From Acetobacter senegalensis (GTDB lineage: Bacteria > Pseudomonadota > Alphaproteobacteria > Acetobacterales > Acetobacteraceae): DNA of 64,000 nucleotides. Made by a program: the position numbers and the translations under genes. The stretch lies in contig NZ_LHZU01000129.1 of the NCBI RefSeq assembly GCF_001580995.1, forward strand, positions 1 through 64,000. The letters run 5' to 3'. Below, piece by piece: positions 1-10,586 of the stretch (position 1 is the stretch's first letter; every line of letters begins with the position of its first letter). The notes beneath the pieces are model-generated. The model worked only from the letters and a program-made list of their open reading frames with translations, was not told the origin of the DNA and did no database searches.

Positions 1-40
1 GAACGCAGGAACGCAGGAACGCAGGAACGCAGGAACGCAG
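1..40. repeat. Octamer tandem repeat, 5 copies, cut by the window edge
   Basis: Five perfect head-to-tail copies of GAACGCAG run from the first base of the window, so the array may extend further left. It lies beyond the hflX terminator in non-coding sequence. The copies are identical and have no spacers, so this is a simple tandem repeat and not a CRISPR. Confidence 0.85.
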
Positions 41-90
41 GGTCCGGCCTTCCCGTCCCTTCCTCAAGAGAATTTTCCGCATAGTCCCAT

Positions 91-121
91 AAAAATTGGC
101 CAGTCCTGACAGGAACTGGCC
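91..121 (-). terminator. Intrinsic terminator of the ntr-hfq-hflX operon
   Basis: A perfect 7-bp stem (98-104 with 115-121) closes a 10-nt loop. Read on the minus strand it is followed by AA and five T at 91-95. It lies about 30 nt past the hflX stop codon, as expected for a Rho-independent terminator. The plus-strand flank is also T-rich, so it may work both ways. Confidence 0.8.
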
Positions 122-151
122 ATTTTCTAATCTTTTATCCTGAAGAAAAAA

Positions 152-1468
152 TCAGGCGACGAGCGGTTCAACATGCTTGAACAGACTTTCAAAGCGGGCT
201 CGGTCTTCAGCAAGCAGGCGCACGGTAATGGTTGTGCATGTATCATCATCCTGCCGGTCAGTTACCTCACCGTGCTGATAGAGCCACGCCGAAGCTGCAC
301 CATCAGAAAGCGGAACCCGATACCGCACATTTTCCATGGAAGACGTAATACGGCGGTCAATCACATCCATCAGGGCTGGCAAACCGTCCCCGGTGATAGC
401 GGAAATGGCCACAGTATCTTCTGTCTGCGGCACCGCATCCGGGCCACCCAGCAGATCAGCCTTGTTCATAACTTCAATCATGCGGCTGGCCCAGTCAGAC
501 TCAATCATGTCGTCCCGTGCCATGCCATCCAGCACACCAAACACATCTTTCTTCTGGGCAGCACTGTCTGGATGCGCAATGTCACGCACGTGCAGGATGA
601 TATCTGCCTCCGCCACTTCTTCCAGCGTGGCACGAAAGGCCGCAATCAGTTCTGTTGGCAGATCACTGATAAAGCCCACAGTGTCGGAAAGAATGATACG
701 CCTGCCGGATGGAAGCGTAATGGCCCGCATGGTCGGATCCAGCGTGGCAAAAAGCTGATCCTTGGCGTAAACGGTGGCCCCGGTCAGGGCATTGAACAGG
801 GTTGATTTACCTGCGTTGGTATAGCCGACAAGTGCAACAACCGGGAAAGGCACACGCTTACGGGCCTGCCGGTGCAAGCCGCGGGTACGCCGAACCTGCT
901 CCAGTTCCTTTTTCAACCGCACAATGCGGTCACCAATCATCCGGCGGTCAGCTTCGATCTGCGTTTCACCGGGGCCACCAAGGAAGCCGAAGCCCCCGCG
1001 CTGACGTTCAAGGTGAGTCCACAGCCGCACCAGCCGCGAGCGCTGATATTCCAGATGCGCCAGTTCAACCTGAAGCGTGCCTTCCTTGGTGGCTGCACGT
1101 GCACCGAAAATATCAAGAATAAGGCCCGTCCGGTCGATCACCTTGCAGCCAAATTCCGTTTCCAGATTTCGCTGCTGGCCGGGGGTAAGCCGGGCATCAA
1201 CCACCAGAACATCAATCTTGTCCGCTTTGACGGCGACCTTGAGCGAGTCGACCTGCCCGCTTCCCAACAGGGTGGCTGACCGTTTGGCCCGTACCAGCAG
1301 CACTGCCTGCCGGACAATGACCAGACCGATGGAGGCTGCAAGGCCCACAGCTTCTTCAAGCCGGGCTTCTGCCGCCCGGATATCCTGATCATGGGAGGAT
1401 TTTTCCCACGGCAGGATAACGGCGCCGCGCGTGGCGGAGGGTTTTGTATCAGATAAAGTCGTCGCCAA
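152..1468 (-). CDS. hflX: Ribosome-associated GTPase HflX
   Basis: HflX is a GTP-binding protein that binds the 50S subunit and helps rescue or split stalled and stressed ribosomes. The protein shows the N-terminal HflX domain, a basic helical linker with [13 protein letters not shown], then the G domain with G1 GYTNAGKS, G3 DTVGF and G4 NKAD. The frame stays open upstream into hfq without an ATG. I place the start at a TTG (1466-1468) just inside the hfq 3' end, giving about 438 residues and a 20-nt overlap. This start is uncertain. The gene is the last of the dusB-ntrBCYX-hfq-hflX array and is followed by a terminator, so translation is probably coupled to hfq. Confidence 0.93.
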   Translation of the reverse strand: MATTLSDTKPSATRGAVILPWEKSSHDQDIRAAEARLEEAVGLAASIGLVIVRQAVLLVRAKRSATLLGSGQVDSLKVAVKADKIDVLVVDARLTPGQQRNLETEFGCKVIDRTGLILDIFGARAATKEGTLQVELAHLEYQRSRLVRLWTHLERQRGGFGFLGGPGETQIEADRRMIGDRIVRLKKELEQVRRTRGLHRQARKRVPFPVVALVGYTNAGKSTLFNALTGATVYAKDQLFATLDPTMRAITLPSGRRIILSDTVGFISDLPTELIAAFRATLEEVAEADIILHVRDIAHPDSAAQKKDVFGVLDGMARDDMIESDWASRMIEVMNKADLLGGPDAVPQTEDTVAISAITGDGLPALMDVIDRRITSSMENVRYRVPLSDGAASAWLYQHGEVTDRQDDDTCTTITVRLLAEDRARFESLFKHVEPLVA

Positions 1469-1733
1469 GAGTTGCTTCTCTGTCTGCCGACGCGCCAGAC
1501 GCCGGGGTTTCAAATATATTGACTGGTATGGAAGGCATGACCGTGCTGATGGCATGCTTGTAAATGAGCTGGGTATGCTCGTCCCGCTTTAGCAGAACGG
1601 TCGTCTCGTCAAACCACGTAATGTTGCCCTGTAATTTGACGCCATTGACCAAAAATACCGTAACAGACGCACGTGAGCGACGAATCTGGCTCAAAAACGC
1701 ATCTTGCACGTTATACCCGGTTTCCTTTTCCAC
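1449..1733 (-). CDS. hfq: RNA chaperone Hfq
   Basis: Hfq forms a hexameric ring that pairs small RNAs with target mRNAs. The 94-residue protein has the Sm1 motif ([11 protein letters not shown] with the following WFD) and the Sm2 signature YKHAISTV. A short acidic tail replaces the long C-terminal extension of enterobacterial Hfq, as is usual in Alphaproteobacteria. The start is a GTG ([13 protein letters not shown]). The gene sits 67 bp downstream of ntrX and overlaps the start of hflX, the standard alphaproteobacterial order. Product identification is secure; only the choice of GTG start is open. Confidence 0.96.
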   Translation of the reverse strand: MEKETGYNVQDAFLSQIRRSRASVTVFLVNGVKLQGNITWFDETTVLLKRDEHTQLIYKHAISTVMPSIPVNIFETPASGASADREATLGDDFI

Positions 1734-1800
1734 AGTGTGAGGCCCTATTCTCGTTTTTTGTTAAAGTCGGAACCCGCGTGCAGTGTACGCTGCAATCGCC

Positions 1801-3192
1801 CTAGCCCGCCCCTCGTTCTTCTGATGTTACACCAAGCTGTTTCAGTTTGCGATGCAATGCGCTGCGTTCCATGCCAACAAATATGGCCGTACGGCTGATA
1901 TTGCCGCCAAAACGTAATAACTGCGCCTGAAGGTACTGGGTTTCAAACATATCTCGCGCTTCACGCAGCGGAAGGCTCATTACATCCGCCGCGGCATCAA
2001 ACTTCAGCAGGGCTGGCGCGCCCTCCCCGATGGTGGAAGGCAACATGTCCGCCCGAATGGGCTCCACCGTATTGCCGGGCAGCATGATCAGCACCCGTTC
2101 CATCAGGTTCCGCAGTTCACGCGCGTTACCGGGCCAGTCATATGCCTGAAGGGCGGCTATGGCATCAGCCGAGAGTTCCCGTTTGGGCAGCCCGGCCATT
2201 TCAGCGGCCCGCCGCAAAAACAGTTCCGCAAGGCCCGGAATATCATCCCGCCGCTCCCGCAGCCCCGGTACGCTCAGGGGCACAACCGCCAGCCGATAAT
2301 ACAGGTCCTCACGGAAGCGTCCCGCCATGATTTCGGCCTGTAAATCCCGGTTTGTGGTCGCCAGAACACGCACATCAACCTTTACACGCGTAGAACCGCC
2401 CAGGCGCTCAAACGTCTGATCCTGCAAGGCACGGACAATCTTGCCCTGTGTCTCAAGCGGCATATCCGCCACTTCATCCAGCACCAGCGTGCCGCCATGG
2501 GCGCGTTCCAGAACCCCGGTGCGGCGGCCTGTACCATCTGGCGCACCTTCCAGCCCGAACAGTTCTTCCTCAAACCGGCCGGGAGCCAGAATCGCGCAGT
2601 TCAGGGCCACAAAAGGACCATCAGCCCGGCGTGAGCGCGCATGAATCATCCGCGCAGCCACTTCCTTGCCGGAACCGGGGCCACCCGTAATCAACACGCG
2701 GGAACCTGTGGGGGCTACCCGTTCAATCTGCCCACGCACAGCTGAAATCAGGGCGCTGTTACCAAACAGTTCCGTGTCCTGCCCGGCGCGCAGCCTGAGT
2801 TCTTCATTTTCCTTGGCCAGACGGGAGGCTTCAAGAGCACGCCGCACCACAACCAGCAACCGGTCTGCCTGAAACGGCTTTTCAATGAAGTCATAGGCAC
2901 CGTGCTGCAACGCCGCCACGGCTGTTTCAATCGTGCCGTGCCCGGAGATCATGATAACGGGCACAGAGGGTTCTTCCGCGTGCAGTACATTAAGGATACC
3001 AAGCCCATCCAGCTTGGACCCCTGCAACCACACATCCAGCACAACCAGAGATGGCCTACGTGCGCGGAACGCCGCTATGGCTGCATCGGAATTTCCGGCA
3101 ACCCGCGTTTCGTATCCTTCATCTTCAAGAATGCCCTCAATGAGCATCCGAATATCAGGCTCATCATCAACAATCAGGATTTCATGAGCCAT
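1801..3192 (-). CDS. ntrX: Nitrogen-assimilation response regulator NtrX
   Basis: This is the response regulator partner of NtrY. Domains in order: receiver (about 1-120, acidic pocket DDE near 9-11, phospho-acceptor D53, K105), AAA+ ATPase (Walker A GGPGSGKE at 170-177, Walker B LVLDEVADMP), and a C-terminal Fis-type helix-turn-helix with NISRTAIFVGMERSALHRKL. The sequence after ELFG (210-213) lacks the GAFTGA loop that contacts sigma-54, which is also true of many alphaproteobacterial NtrX proteins. It probably acts as a repressor or with the housekeeping polymerase. Its ATG overlaps the end of ntrY by 11 nt, so the two are co-translated. Confidence 0.95.
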   Translation of the reverse strand: MAHEILIVDDEPDIRMLIEGILEDEGYETRVAGNSDAAIAAFRARRPSLVVLDVWLQGSKLDGLGILNVLHAEEPSVPVIMISGHGTIETAVAALQHGAYDFIEKPFQADRLLVVVRRALEASRLAKENEELRLRAGQDTELFGNSALISAVRGQIERVAPTGSRVLITGGPGSGKEVAARMIHARSRRADGPFVALNCAILAPGRFEEELFGLEGAPDGTGRRTGVLERAHGGTLVLDEVADMPLETQGKIVRALQDQTFERLGGSTRVKVDVRVLATTNRDLQAEIMAGRFREDLYYRLAVVPLSVPGLRERRDDIPGLAELFLRRAAEMAGLPKRELSADAIAALQAYDWPGNARELRNLMERVLIMLPGNTVEPIRADMLPSTIGEGAPALLKFDAAADVMSLPLREARDMFETQYLQAQLLRFGGNISRTAIFVGMERSALHRKLKQLGVTSEERGAG

Positions 3193-5446
3193 GGTCGTCC
3201 TTCATCGGCAACATCAGAATAGCCACAGTTCCTGTTTCCTCCGTCCTGTCTTCCAGACGCACTGCACCCCCGTGGTCTTCCATAATTTTCTTCACAATGG
3301 CCAGCCCCAGTCCGGTGCCTTTGGCCTTGTGCGTCACATAGGGTTCCGTCAGGCGGTGCCTGTCATCTGAAGGCAGGCCCACACCATTATCTGCAACTGA
3401 AATCTCAACCTCGTCCTGATCCTCTTGCAGACCAATCCATATCGCGCCTGCCACGTTTACGCCATGTTCTCCAACATCACCCTGTTTTGCCGTCATGGCA
3501 ATGGCATCTGCCGCATTCTGTAAGAGGTTGATCAACGCCTGGCTGATCAGACGCCGATCACACCGCACGATCGGCCCCCTGTCCGGCAGGCTGACATGGT
3601 AGGTAATCTCCGGGTGCGCATTGCGTTGCAGCACCAGAACTTCCCGCACGATGCGGGACAGATCTTCCTGAGTCATAACAGGCTGCGGCATGCGGGCGAA
3701 TGCGGAAAACTCGTCCACCATACGCCCGATATCCCCCACCTGGCGCACAATTGTATCAGCGCACTGGGCAAATGTTTCAGGATCAGACGTAATTTCGCGC
3801 AGGAAGCGCCGCTTCAGCCGCTCCGCCGCAAGCTGGATGGGGGTCAACGGATTCTTGATTTCATGGGCGATACGGCGGGCGACATCCGCCCAGGCCGCCT
3901 TGCGCTGGGCAAGCTGCAGGGCCGTAATATCATCAAACGTGATCACATACCCTTCCGTTACCGTGCCGCGTAGCTCCGCCCCCAGCCGCACAAGCAACAT
4001 GCGGCGGTTGGTTACCGGGCCTGTCTGCACCTCCCGCGTGATAACCTGATCGGGGGCCTGACGGGCTTCGGCCAACATTTCCGCAAAGTCCGGTACCCGG
4101 ACGGAAAGCGGCTCGCCAATGGCATCCATCAGATCTGTCTGAAGCAGTAGGCAAGCGGCGCGGTTCGGCAGTTCAATCCGTTGCTCCACATCCAGCCCGA
4201 TCACCCCGGCGGAAACACCGGACAGCACAGCCTCCGTAAAACGGCGGCGTTCATTGATCTGGCCATAGGCCGCCATCAGTTCCGAACGTTGGCTGGCAAG
4301 CTGTTCCGTCATGCGGTTAAAGGCGCGGGACAGGCTCGTCACTTCATCATCACGGTTGGATTCGGGCACATGGACGCCCAGATCCCCTTCACTGATACGG
4401 CGTGCTGCCAGAATCAGCAGACCCAGCGGCTTGGCAATCTGATTGGCCAGAGCCAACCCGATCAGCGCTGCTGCTGCCAGCACCAGCAAGGCCACCAGTG
4501 CAAAGATCATGATGAAGGTAAGCTGGATTTTCGCCTTGTTGTCATTCAGGCGCTTGTAATCCGCCACCACTTTTTCCGTGCGGTGCATGTGCTCCAGAAT
4601 GGTGGGGTCCACCAAGCGGGTGATCACCAGCATCAGGGCAGGCGTCTGAGAAAGCTCTACCACGGCGCGCACACGGCGCTCATCCGGGGAATCAAGGATG
4701 GCAACATCATTGGTGCGGGCCATCAGCGTGGCAGCCGGAGGCGGTAGATCCTGCATATAGCCGGTGCGGCTCATCAACCCGCCAGCCGCCACCACCTTGT
4801 TGGTAATAGGGTCATACACCAAAGCTTCGGTCAGACCGCGCATGGTGGCCTGACTGTCCAGCATCTGGCCCAATGCATCCGGGTCCTGCAACAGGTTCAT
4901 GCCGCTGGCCGCCAGTTCATTTTCCGCACTGGTGATATAGTTGGCCATCGAGAACGCATCTGTCCGGATATTGGCGTTGTGTTCCGTCAGATACCCACGT
5001 GATGCTTCAAGGGCTTCCGTCAGCGCTGTATTGACCCTGTCCGCAAACCAGATCTGAATGCCGTAATGAAAAAACAATGTGGCGAATGCGCCCACCACCA
5101 GAGTGGGGGCCACAGCCACAATGCCAAAAAGAGTGACCAGCCGCACATGCAGGCGCGCCCCGGCCAGCCCTTTGCGATGTTCGGCCAACATGGGCCCCAC
5201 ACGCATGGCCAGCGCCAGCAGCAGCAGACCCAGCACAAGGCTGTTCACCAGCAGAATCAGCGGTTCTATGATGGCATAATGCCCGAAGGACATACCGCCT
5301 GAGAGCGCGACAAAGGTTGCAAACCCCAGGCACAGCGCAAGCGCTGCCAAGGTAAGCGCCACACTTTTTCGCTCAAGGGACCGCAGCAGCCAATGCAGCC
5401 GGGTGCGGGAGAGCAGCGCCTTGAACGTGGAGAGAAAGTGCTTCAT
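3182..5446 (-). CDS. ntrY: Membrane sensor histidine kinase NtrY
   Basis: NtrY is the membrane-bound sensor kinase that phosphorylates NtrX. The 754-residue protein has three N-terminal membrane segments within about residues 30-140, a large extracytoplasmic loop, a fourth segment near 305-335, then HAMP, a PAS-like domain, the H-box (RRIAHEIKNPLTP) and the ATPase domain with N-box LINLLQNAADAI, DNGVGLP and GTGLGLAIV. Length and layout match alphaproteobacterial NtrY. The start lies 9 bp after the ntrC stop and the end overlaps ntrX. The signal sensed cannot be read from the sequence; family members respond to nitrogen, redox or envelope cues. Confidence 0.95.
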   Translation of the reverse strand: MKHFLSTFKALLSRTRLHWLLRSLERKSVALTLAALALCLGFATFVALSGGMSFGHYAIIEPLILLVNSLVLGLLLLALAMRVGPMLAEHRKGLAGARLHVRLVTLFGIVAVAPTLVVGAFATLFFHYGIQIWFADRVNTALTEALEASRGYLTEHNANIRTDAFSMANYITSAENELAASGMNLLQDPDALGQMLDSQATMRGLTEALVYDPITNKVVAAGGLMSRTGYMQDLPPPAATLMARTNDVAILDSPDERRVRAVVELSQTPALMLVITRLVDPTILEHMHRTEKVVADYKRLNDNKAKIQLTFIMIFALVALLVLAAAALIGLALANQIAKPLGLLILAARRISEGDLGVHVPESNRDDEVTSLSRAFNRMTEQLASQRSELMAAYGQINERRRFTEAVLSGVSAGVIGLDVEQRIELPNRAACLLLQTDLMDAIGEPLSVRVPDFAEMLAEARQAPDQVITREVQTGPVTNRRMLLVRLGAELRGTVTEGYVITFDDITALQLAQRKAAWADVARRIAHEIKNPLTPIQLAAERLKRRFLREITSDPETFAQCADTIVRQVGDIGRMVDEFSAFARMPQPVMTQEDLSRIVREVLVLQRNAHPEITYHVSLPDRGPIVRCDRRLISQALINLLQNAADAIAMTAKQGDVGEHGVNVAGAIWIGLQEDQDEVEISVADNGVGLPSDDRHRLTEPYVTHKAKGTGLGLAIVKKIMEDHGGAVRLEDRTEETGTVAILMLPMKDDHGS

Positions 5447-5455
5447 GCGCGCCGG

Positions 5456-6895
5456 TCAGACCACGCCACGCACAACCGGTATTTCCAGTTCACGTATTTT
5501 CTTGCGCAGCGTATTCCGGTTCAACCCCAGCATGGAGGCCGCTTTGATCTGGTTGCCCCGTGTTTCAGTCAACGTCATCTGAATAAGCGGGCGCTCCACT
5601 TCCATGATGACGCGGGAATACAGATCATTCAGGGGCATCCCTTCCCTGCCAGCCACAAGGTAACGCAGGATATGGCGGGAAACAGCCTCGGACAGCGGCT
5701 CTTCCACCGCTGTTTTCTCCACCAATGCCTCGTTTGCCAGCGGTTCAGCCAGTTCAGCGTCAATCAGATCACTACCTATGGTTTCCTGCGGATAAAGCGC
5801 CACAATACGGCGGATCAGGTTTTCCAGTTCCCGCACGTTGCCGGGCCACCGCCAGGACTGCAAACGCTCGATAGCGGACTCATCCAGCACCTTGGAAGGA
5901 CCACCTGCGTCCCGGCACTGCGCCAGAAAATGGCGGGCCAGCAGCGGAATATCCTCCAACCGTTCCCTCAGCGGCGGCAGGCGCACAGGCACCACATTCA
6001 GGCGATAGTACAGATCCTCACGAAAGGTTCCGGCACGGATAGCCTGCCGCAGATCACGGTGAGTTGCGGCAATAATGCGCACATCTGCCCGAATGGGAGC
6101 ACGCCCCCCAACCGTCGTGAATTCGCCGTCCTGCAAGACACGCAGCAGACGAGTCTGGGCTTCTGGCGGCATGTCGCCAATTTCATCCAGAAACAGTGTG
6201 CCTCCCGCCGCCTGCTCAAAGCGCCCCGGACTTCTGCCCCCTGCTGTGCGCTCCTGGCCAAACAACTCGCTCTCAATCTGGTCACGCGGGATAGCCGCCA
6301 TGTTCACTGCAATAAAGGGGCCGCCCCGCCTGCGCCCATATTCATGCAAGGCGCGCGCCACCAGTTCCTTGCCGGTGCCACTTTCCCCGCTGATCATGAC
6401 AGTCAGATCAGATGTCGTCAGGCGAGCGATGCTCCGATAGATGCCCTGCATCACCACGGACTGACCAATCAGCGGCAAACGTTCTTCCGGGCTGGCGCTT
6501 ACGGCTGGTTTGGCCACTTCCTGCGCTGGGGCCGCCAGCGCCCGGCCAACAACGCTCAGAAGCTCTTTCAGGTCAAAAGGCTTGGCCAGATATTCAAACG
6601 CGCCCCGCTGTGTCGCTTTCACAGCCGTCATGAGGTTGGATTGTGCGCTCATGACAATAATACGCAGGTCGGGCCGCGCCTGCCTGATGCGCGGAATGAG
6701 ATCGAGCCCGCTGCCATCAGGCATGATCACATCCGTAATCACCAGATCGCCCTCGCCTTCCTCAACCCATTGCCATAGCGTGGCTGCATTGGGCGTGGAC
6801 TGCACCTGATATCCGGCCCGCCCCAAAGCCTGCCCCAGCACGGTACGAATAGAACGGTCGTCATCAGCAACAAGAATGGTGGGCAGAGGCGTCAT
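5456..6895 (-). CDS. ntrC: Nitrogen regulator NtrC, without the GAFTGA loop
   Basis: This is the response regulator of the NtrBC pair. Receiver domain with phospho-acceptor D55 and K105; AAA+ domain with Walker A GESGTGKE (170-177), FLDEIGDMP and the sensor I region AATHRD; C-terminal Fis-type HTH ([20 protein letters not shown]). Between ELFG (210-213) and GRFEQA the usual GAFTGA insertion is missing and only a short Gly/Arg-rich segment remains. Rhodobacter capsulatus NtrC is known to lack this loop and to activate sigma-70 polymerase, so the same is inferred here. The gene lies between ntrB (62-bp gap) and ntrY (9-bp gap) in one operon. Confidence 0.95.
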   Translation of the reverse strand: MTPLPTILVADDDRSIRTVLGQALGRAGYQVQSTPNAATLWQWVEEGEGDLVITDVIMPDGSGLDLIPRIRQARPDLRIIVMSAQSNLMTAVKATQRGAFEYLAKPFDLKELLSVVGRALAAPAQEVAKPAVSASPEERLPLIGQSVVMQGIYRSIARLTTSDLTVMISGESGTGKELVARALHEYGRRRGGPFIAVNMAAIPRDQIESELFGQERTAGGRSPGRFEQAAGGTLFLDEIGDMPPEAQTRLLRVLQDGEFTTVGGRAPIRADVRIIAATHRDLRQAIRAGTFREDLYYRLNVVPVRLPPLRERLEDIPLLARHFLAQCRDAGGPSKVLDESAIERLQSWRWPGNVRELENLIRRIVALYPQETIGSDLIDAELAEPLANEALVEKTAVEEPLSEAVSRHILRYLVAGREGMPLNDLYSRVIMEVERPLIQMTLTETRGNQIKAASMLGLNRNTLRKKIRELEIPVVRGVV

Positions 6896-6957
6896 GGCAG
6901 GAAGATCACATTCAGCAGCGTTGAAATCAGATAAAATCCGGAAGCGCGCAAAACGCT

Positions 6958-8067
6958 TCAGGTGACGGGATGGTCTTCAGAAACAACTGGCAGATACAGG
7001 CTTATTTCCGTCCGGCCGGGGCGGCTTTCTACTTCAATCACCCCACCGTGGTCATCCATGATCTTGCCCACAAGGGCCAATCCAAGCCCGCTTCCACTCA
7101 TTTTGGTGCTCAGAAAGGGCTCGAACAGATGCGGACGAATGGTCTCGGAAATACCGGGCCCGGTATCCCGCACCGTGACCACCAACGGCAGATGCCGCCA
7201 TTGGGTTGTACCGGGCACAGCCATGCGAATACCTGGCCGGTAGCTTGTCATAAGCGTAATTTCACCCGGCTTGCCGGTTTCCCGGATGGCTTCCGCAGCG
7301 TTTTTCACCAGATTGATAAGCACCTGAACAAGCTGATCCCGGTCTCCCCACACATGCGGGAGGGACGGATCATACCGCTCCACAATACGGATACCCGCGG
7401 CAAACCCCTGATTTGCCAGGAGTTTCACATGCTCCAGAAGCCGGTGGATATTAAGCGAACGGTAATCCGTTGGGGCTTCTCCAAACATGCCCATCCGCTC
7501 AACCAGCGCATCAATCCGGTCCACTTCATCACAGATCAAGGTGGCCAGTTCCCGATCCTGATCGGAAACCGCATTTTCCAGAATTTGTGCCGCCCCTTTT
7601 ATGCCTGACAGGGGATTACGCACTTCATGCGCCAGCATGGCCGCCATGCCTGACACACTACGGGCAGCAGAGCGAAACGCCATCTGCCTGTCGAGCGTCC
7701 GCGCGGTGGAGGAATCATACACGGTCAACAGGATGGAACCCGGGCAATCGGGCACATCCGCCCCCTGCACCGTCACCCCTTCCCGATGGAAGCGCGGACT
7801 GCTGAAGGCCAGTTCATGCTCCGTTACACTTCCACCTTCACGGCGGAGATGCTGCACCAACAGAAAAAGCGGGTGATCAGAAGGAACCAGATCCTGCAAG
7901 GCGCCCTGACACAACTGATGCCGGGACATGGCAAAAAACTCTTCCGCGGCTGAATTGGCAAAACGAATGCCATCATCTGGGCCAAGTTCCAGCACTGGCA
8001 CAGGCAGACTATCCAGAAGAATGCCGGGGTCTGACCTTTCTGTTGCTGAAAGAGCGCCGGGTTTCAT
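6958..8067 (-). CDS. ntrB: Nitrogen-regulation histidine kinase NtrB
   Basis: NtrB is the cytoplasmic kinase/phosphatase for NtrC. It has an N-terminal PAS domain ([21 protein letters not shown]), the H-box [13 protein letters not shown]-box [19 protein letters not shown] and [12 protein letters not shown]. No membrane segment is seen. The frame is open into dusB, but I choose the ATG at 8067 ([13 protein letters not shown]), 10 bp beyond the dusB stop, giving 369 residues, the usual size. In the family, activity is set by PII (GlnB) binding; no glnB gene is present in this window. Confidence 0.94.
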   Translation of the reverse strand: MKPGALSATERSDPGILLDSLPVPVLELGPDDGIRFANSAAEEFFAMSRHQLCQGALQDLVPSDHPLFLLVQHLRREGGSVTEHELAFSSPRFHREGVTVQGADVPDCPGSILLTVYDSSTARTLDRQMAFRSAARSVSGMAAMLAHEVRNPLSGIKGAAQILENAVSDQDRELATLICDEVDRIDALVERMGMFGEAPTDYRSLNIHRLLEHVKLLANQGFAAGIRIVERYDPSLPHVWGDRDQLVQVLINLVKNAAEAIRETGKPGEITLMTSYRPGIRMAVPGTTQWRHLPLVVTVRDTGPGISETIRPHLFEPFLSTKMSGSGLGLALVGKIMDDHGGVIEVESRPGRTEISLYLPVVSEDHPVT

Positions 8068-8077
8068 GCAGACCTGA

Positions 8078-9163
8078 TCACGCAGCGCAGGCCTGAGCCT
8101 GCTCCGCCGCTTCTGCATGGCGGGAAACGCGTGGCTCACGCACTGCGCCTGCTGCAATCTGCTGATCGTAAAAATCAGTCATCATGGCAATGGCTTCTGG
8201 CGCGTTATCAACCCGGTTGAACGCAGCCCGAAAACCGGCGGAATTCGGCAGGCCAGCAGAATACCAGGCAACATGTTTACGGGCCAACCGCAGGCCTGGA
8301 CGCTCGCCAAAATGGCGGAGCATCATGTCATAATGTTCAAGCACAATGGCTTTTTCTGTAGGCAGGTCAGGGTCAGGCACGTTTTCACCCGTAAGCAGAG
8401 CCTGCGCCACCTGTGCCAGAAACCACGGCCGTCCATAGCAGCCACGGCCGATCATCACTCCATCCGCACCTGATTCCGCCAGGGCGGTTCTGGCATCATC
8501 AAGGGTCAGGATATCGCCATTCACAATAACAGGCAGGTCAACGGCGTCCTTCACCGTGCGCACAAAAGCCCAGTTTGCCGTGCCATTATAGAATTGCTGC
8601 CGGGTACGCCCATGCACCGTGATCATGCGAATACCAGCCTGCTGCGCAATACGGGCCAGAACCGGCGCATTCAGATGCTGATGATCCCACCCCATCCGCA
8701 TTTTCAGGGTAACTGGCACATCTACGGCTTTGACCGTGGCTTCCAGCAGACGGCCCGCAGCAACCTCATCCCGCATAAGGGCCGAACCGGCCATCTGGCC
8801 CACGGCCACTTTCTTCACCGGGCAGCCAAAATTGATATCAATCATGTCCGCACCGCGGCCAACGGCAATGCGTGCTGCTTCCGCCATGGCATCAGGGTCA
8901 CACCCGGCAAGCTGCACGGCGTTGGGGCCGCCCGCGTCTGCAACCTCGGCCATGCGGAGGGTTGTGTCATTCTCACGCACCATGGCCCAGGAGGCGATCA
9001 TTTCTGAAACCACAAGCCCAGCGCCCAACTTGCGCGCCAGACGCCGAAACGGCAGATCTGTCACGCCAGACATGGGGGCCAGAATAACAGGCGTTTCAAT
9101 ACGGATGCCGCCGCCCAACTCAATAGGCCGCACTAACGGTTGCGTTTGCACTATCTTTTCCAC
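8078..9163 (-). CDS. dusB: tRNA-dihydrouridine synthase DusB
   Basis: This FMN enzyme reduces specific uridines in tRNA to dihydrouridine. It is a TIM barrel with the N-terminal signature [21 protein letters not shown], the catalytic-cysteine motif NFGCPVKKV, the substrate loop KMRMGWD, the [11 protein letters not shown] segment and the FMN phosphate site [12 protein letters not shown]. The 361-residue length is normal, and the start is a GTG. The gene is first in the operon and upstream of ntrB, an arrangement conserved across Alphaproteobacteria (often annotated nifR3). The operon promoter should lie in 9164-9360. Confidence 0.95.
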   Translation of the reverse strand: MEKIVQTQPLVRPIELGGGIRIETPVILAPMSGVTDLPFRRLARKLGAGLVVSEMIASWAMVRENDTTLRMAEVADAGGPNAVQLAGCDPDAMAEAARIAVGRGADMIDINFGCPVKKVAVGQMAGSALMRDEVAAGRLLEATVKAVDVPVTLKMRMGWDHQHLNAPVLARIAQQAGIRMITVHGRTRQQFYNGTANWAFVRTVKDAVDLPVIVNGDILTLDDARTALAESGADGVMIGRGCYGRPWFLAQVAQALLTGENVPDPDLPTEKAIVLEHYDMMLRHFGERPGLRLARKHVAWYSAGLPNSAGFRAAFNRVDNAPEAIAMMTDFYDQQIAAGAVREPRVSRHAEAAEQAQACAA

Positions 9164-9361
9164 ATTGCCTATGATTTAGGCAGGAATAGCGTTTTCCCGC
9201 CCCGGAATCAATCTTTTATATCCGAAACATTCTAACGCTTCAGGACAACAAAAAGCTCAGTTTCCCAACGGTTTTATAACCGGGCCTTACATGTTGTAAC
9301 GCGGGTTATAGTCTCCTGCCCAGCCAGCTTCAAGACTATCTTGCGCAGGCCTCTTCAACAG

Positions 9362-9398
9362 AAAAAAGGCACCCCTCCTTACGGAGCAGAGTGCCTTT
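9362..9398 (-). terminator. Intrinsic terminator after ispDF
   Basis: The arms AAAGGCAC (9365-9372) and GTGCCTTT (9391-9398) are perfectly complementary, with a second inner CTCC/GGAG pairing. On the minus strand the stem is followed by a run of T. It lies about 35 nt past the ispDF stop. The rest of the 9164-9431 gap contains no convincing gene. Confidence 0.75.
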
Positions 9399-9431
9399 CT
9401 GGCCTCAAGCAGCGCAAAAATGCCCTTCGGA

Positions 9432-10586
9432 TCAGGGGACCAGAACGGAAACCGCCGCCGTGCAGGCAATACCTTCTTCACGCCCCGTAAAGCCCAGACG
9501 CTCGGAGGTTGTCGCCTTCACGGAAATGCGGCCAATATCCACCTGCAACAAATCCGCCAACCGCTGGCGCATGGCTTCTGCATGCGGGCCAATTTTGGGA
9601 CGCTCGCAGATCAACGTCAGATCCGCATTAATCAGCATGCCCCCGCGCTCACGAATACGCTGACCGGCATGCACCAGAAAACGCGCACTGTCCGCATCTT
9701 TCCATTCATTCTGGCTTGGCGGAAAATGGCGCCCGATGTCGCCTTCAGCTAGCGCACCATAAATGGCATCACACAGCGCGTGTATCCCGACATCTGCGTC
9801 AGAATGACCAGCGAGCCCTTTGGTGTGCGGCACAGTAATGCCGCACAGAATAAGCGGACGCCCTTCTTCAAACGCATGCACGTCGTACCCAAGCCCCACG
9901 CGCGGCAAAAGGGTCGGGCCGATCAATCGTTCAAGACGCACGAGATCATCCTCATAAGTCAGCTTGATATTGTCTTCATCGCCACGCACCAGCGCCACGC
10001 TGAACCCGGCATCTTCCAGCAGCTTGGCATCGTCCGTCGCACTCTGGGAAGAAGCCGAACGATGCAGGTCACGAAACAGTCCGAAGCGGAACCCCTGAGG
10101 TGTTTGCGCGCGGAACAGGTGATCACGCGAGACTGTGCCCGCAATCACGCCATTTTCTTCCCGCTTGAGCGTATCAGCCACCGGCACCGCCGGTATTGCC
10201 CCCGGATGTTCGCTCAGGGCTGAAATCACGTTCTGGATTACGGTCGCGGTCACATAGGGACGCGCACCATCATGCACCAGCACCAGATCAGGCTTCTGAT
10301 CTTCCGGCAGCTTGTCCAGCGCTTCAAGGCCGGCCCGCACACTGGCCTGGCGGGTTTCTCCCCCCGCTACCGGCGGCAGGGTTTCAAGCCCGTCCAGCGC
10401 ATCCCGCAGGGAGTCCGGATGCCCGACTGGTTGCAGGCAGGTCACATGCGGCATCAGGGCTTCCGCAGCGTGACGGATAACCGGCAGGCCCGCCAGAAGC
10501 ACATATTGCTTTGGCGTATCAGACCCGCTGGTAGCGGCGTAACGGCTGCCTGTTCCGGCAGCCAGAAGAATGGCAGCAACTCGCAT
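9432..10586 (-). CDS. ispDF: Bifunctional IspD/IspF isoprenoid enzyme
   Basis: This fused enzyme covers two steps of the MEP pathway to IPP and DMAPP: CDP-ME synthesis (IspD) and cyclisation to MEcPP (IspF). The N-terminal half carries the nucleotidyltransferase motif [24 protein letters not shown] and QTPQGF. The C-terminal half begins near [11 protein letters not shown] and has the metal-binding [15 protein letters not shown] and the [15 protein letters not shown] end. The fusion is common in Alphaproteobacteria. The ATG at 10586 ([11 protein letters not shown]) gives 384 residues; 17 further in-frame codons upstream look non-coding. Confidence 0.96.
   Translation of the reverse strand: MRVAAILLAAGTGSRYAATSGSDTPKQYVLLAGLPVIRHAAEALMPHVTCLQPVGHPDSLRDALDGLETLPPVAGGETRQASVRAGLEALDKLPEDQKPDLVLVHDGARPYVTATVIQNVISALSEHPGAIPAVPVADTLKREENGVIAGTVSRDHLFRAQTPQGFRFGLFRDLHRSASSQSATDDAKLLEDAGFSVALVRGDEDNIKLTYEDDLVRLERLIGPTLLPRVGLGYDVHAFEEGRPLILCGITVPHTKGLAGHSDADVGIHALCDAIYGALAEGDIGRHFPPSQNEWKDADSARFLVHAGQRIRERGGMLINADLTLICERPKIGPHAEAMRQRLADLLQVDIGRISVKATTSERLGFTGREEGIACTAAVSVLVP

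Noticed and set aside
1-40. A CRISPR array
   Set aside because: The repeat units are 8 bp, identical and without spacers.
5393-6778. A 461-codon plus-strand open frame antisense to ntrC
   Set aside because: It lies entirely opposite a well-conserved ntrC and its composition (His/Gln/Arg-rich) is that of an antisense frame.
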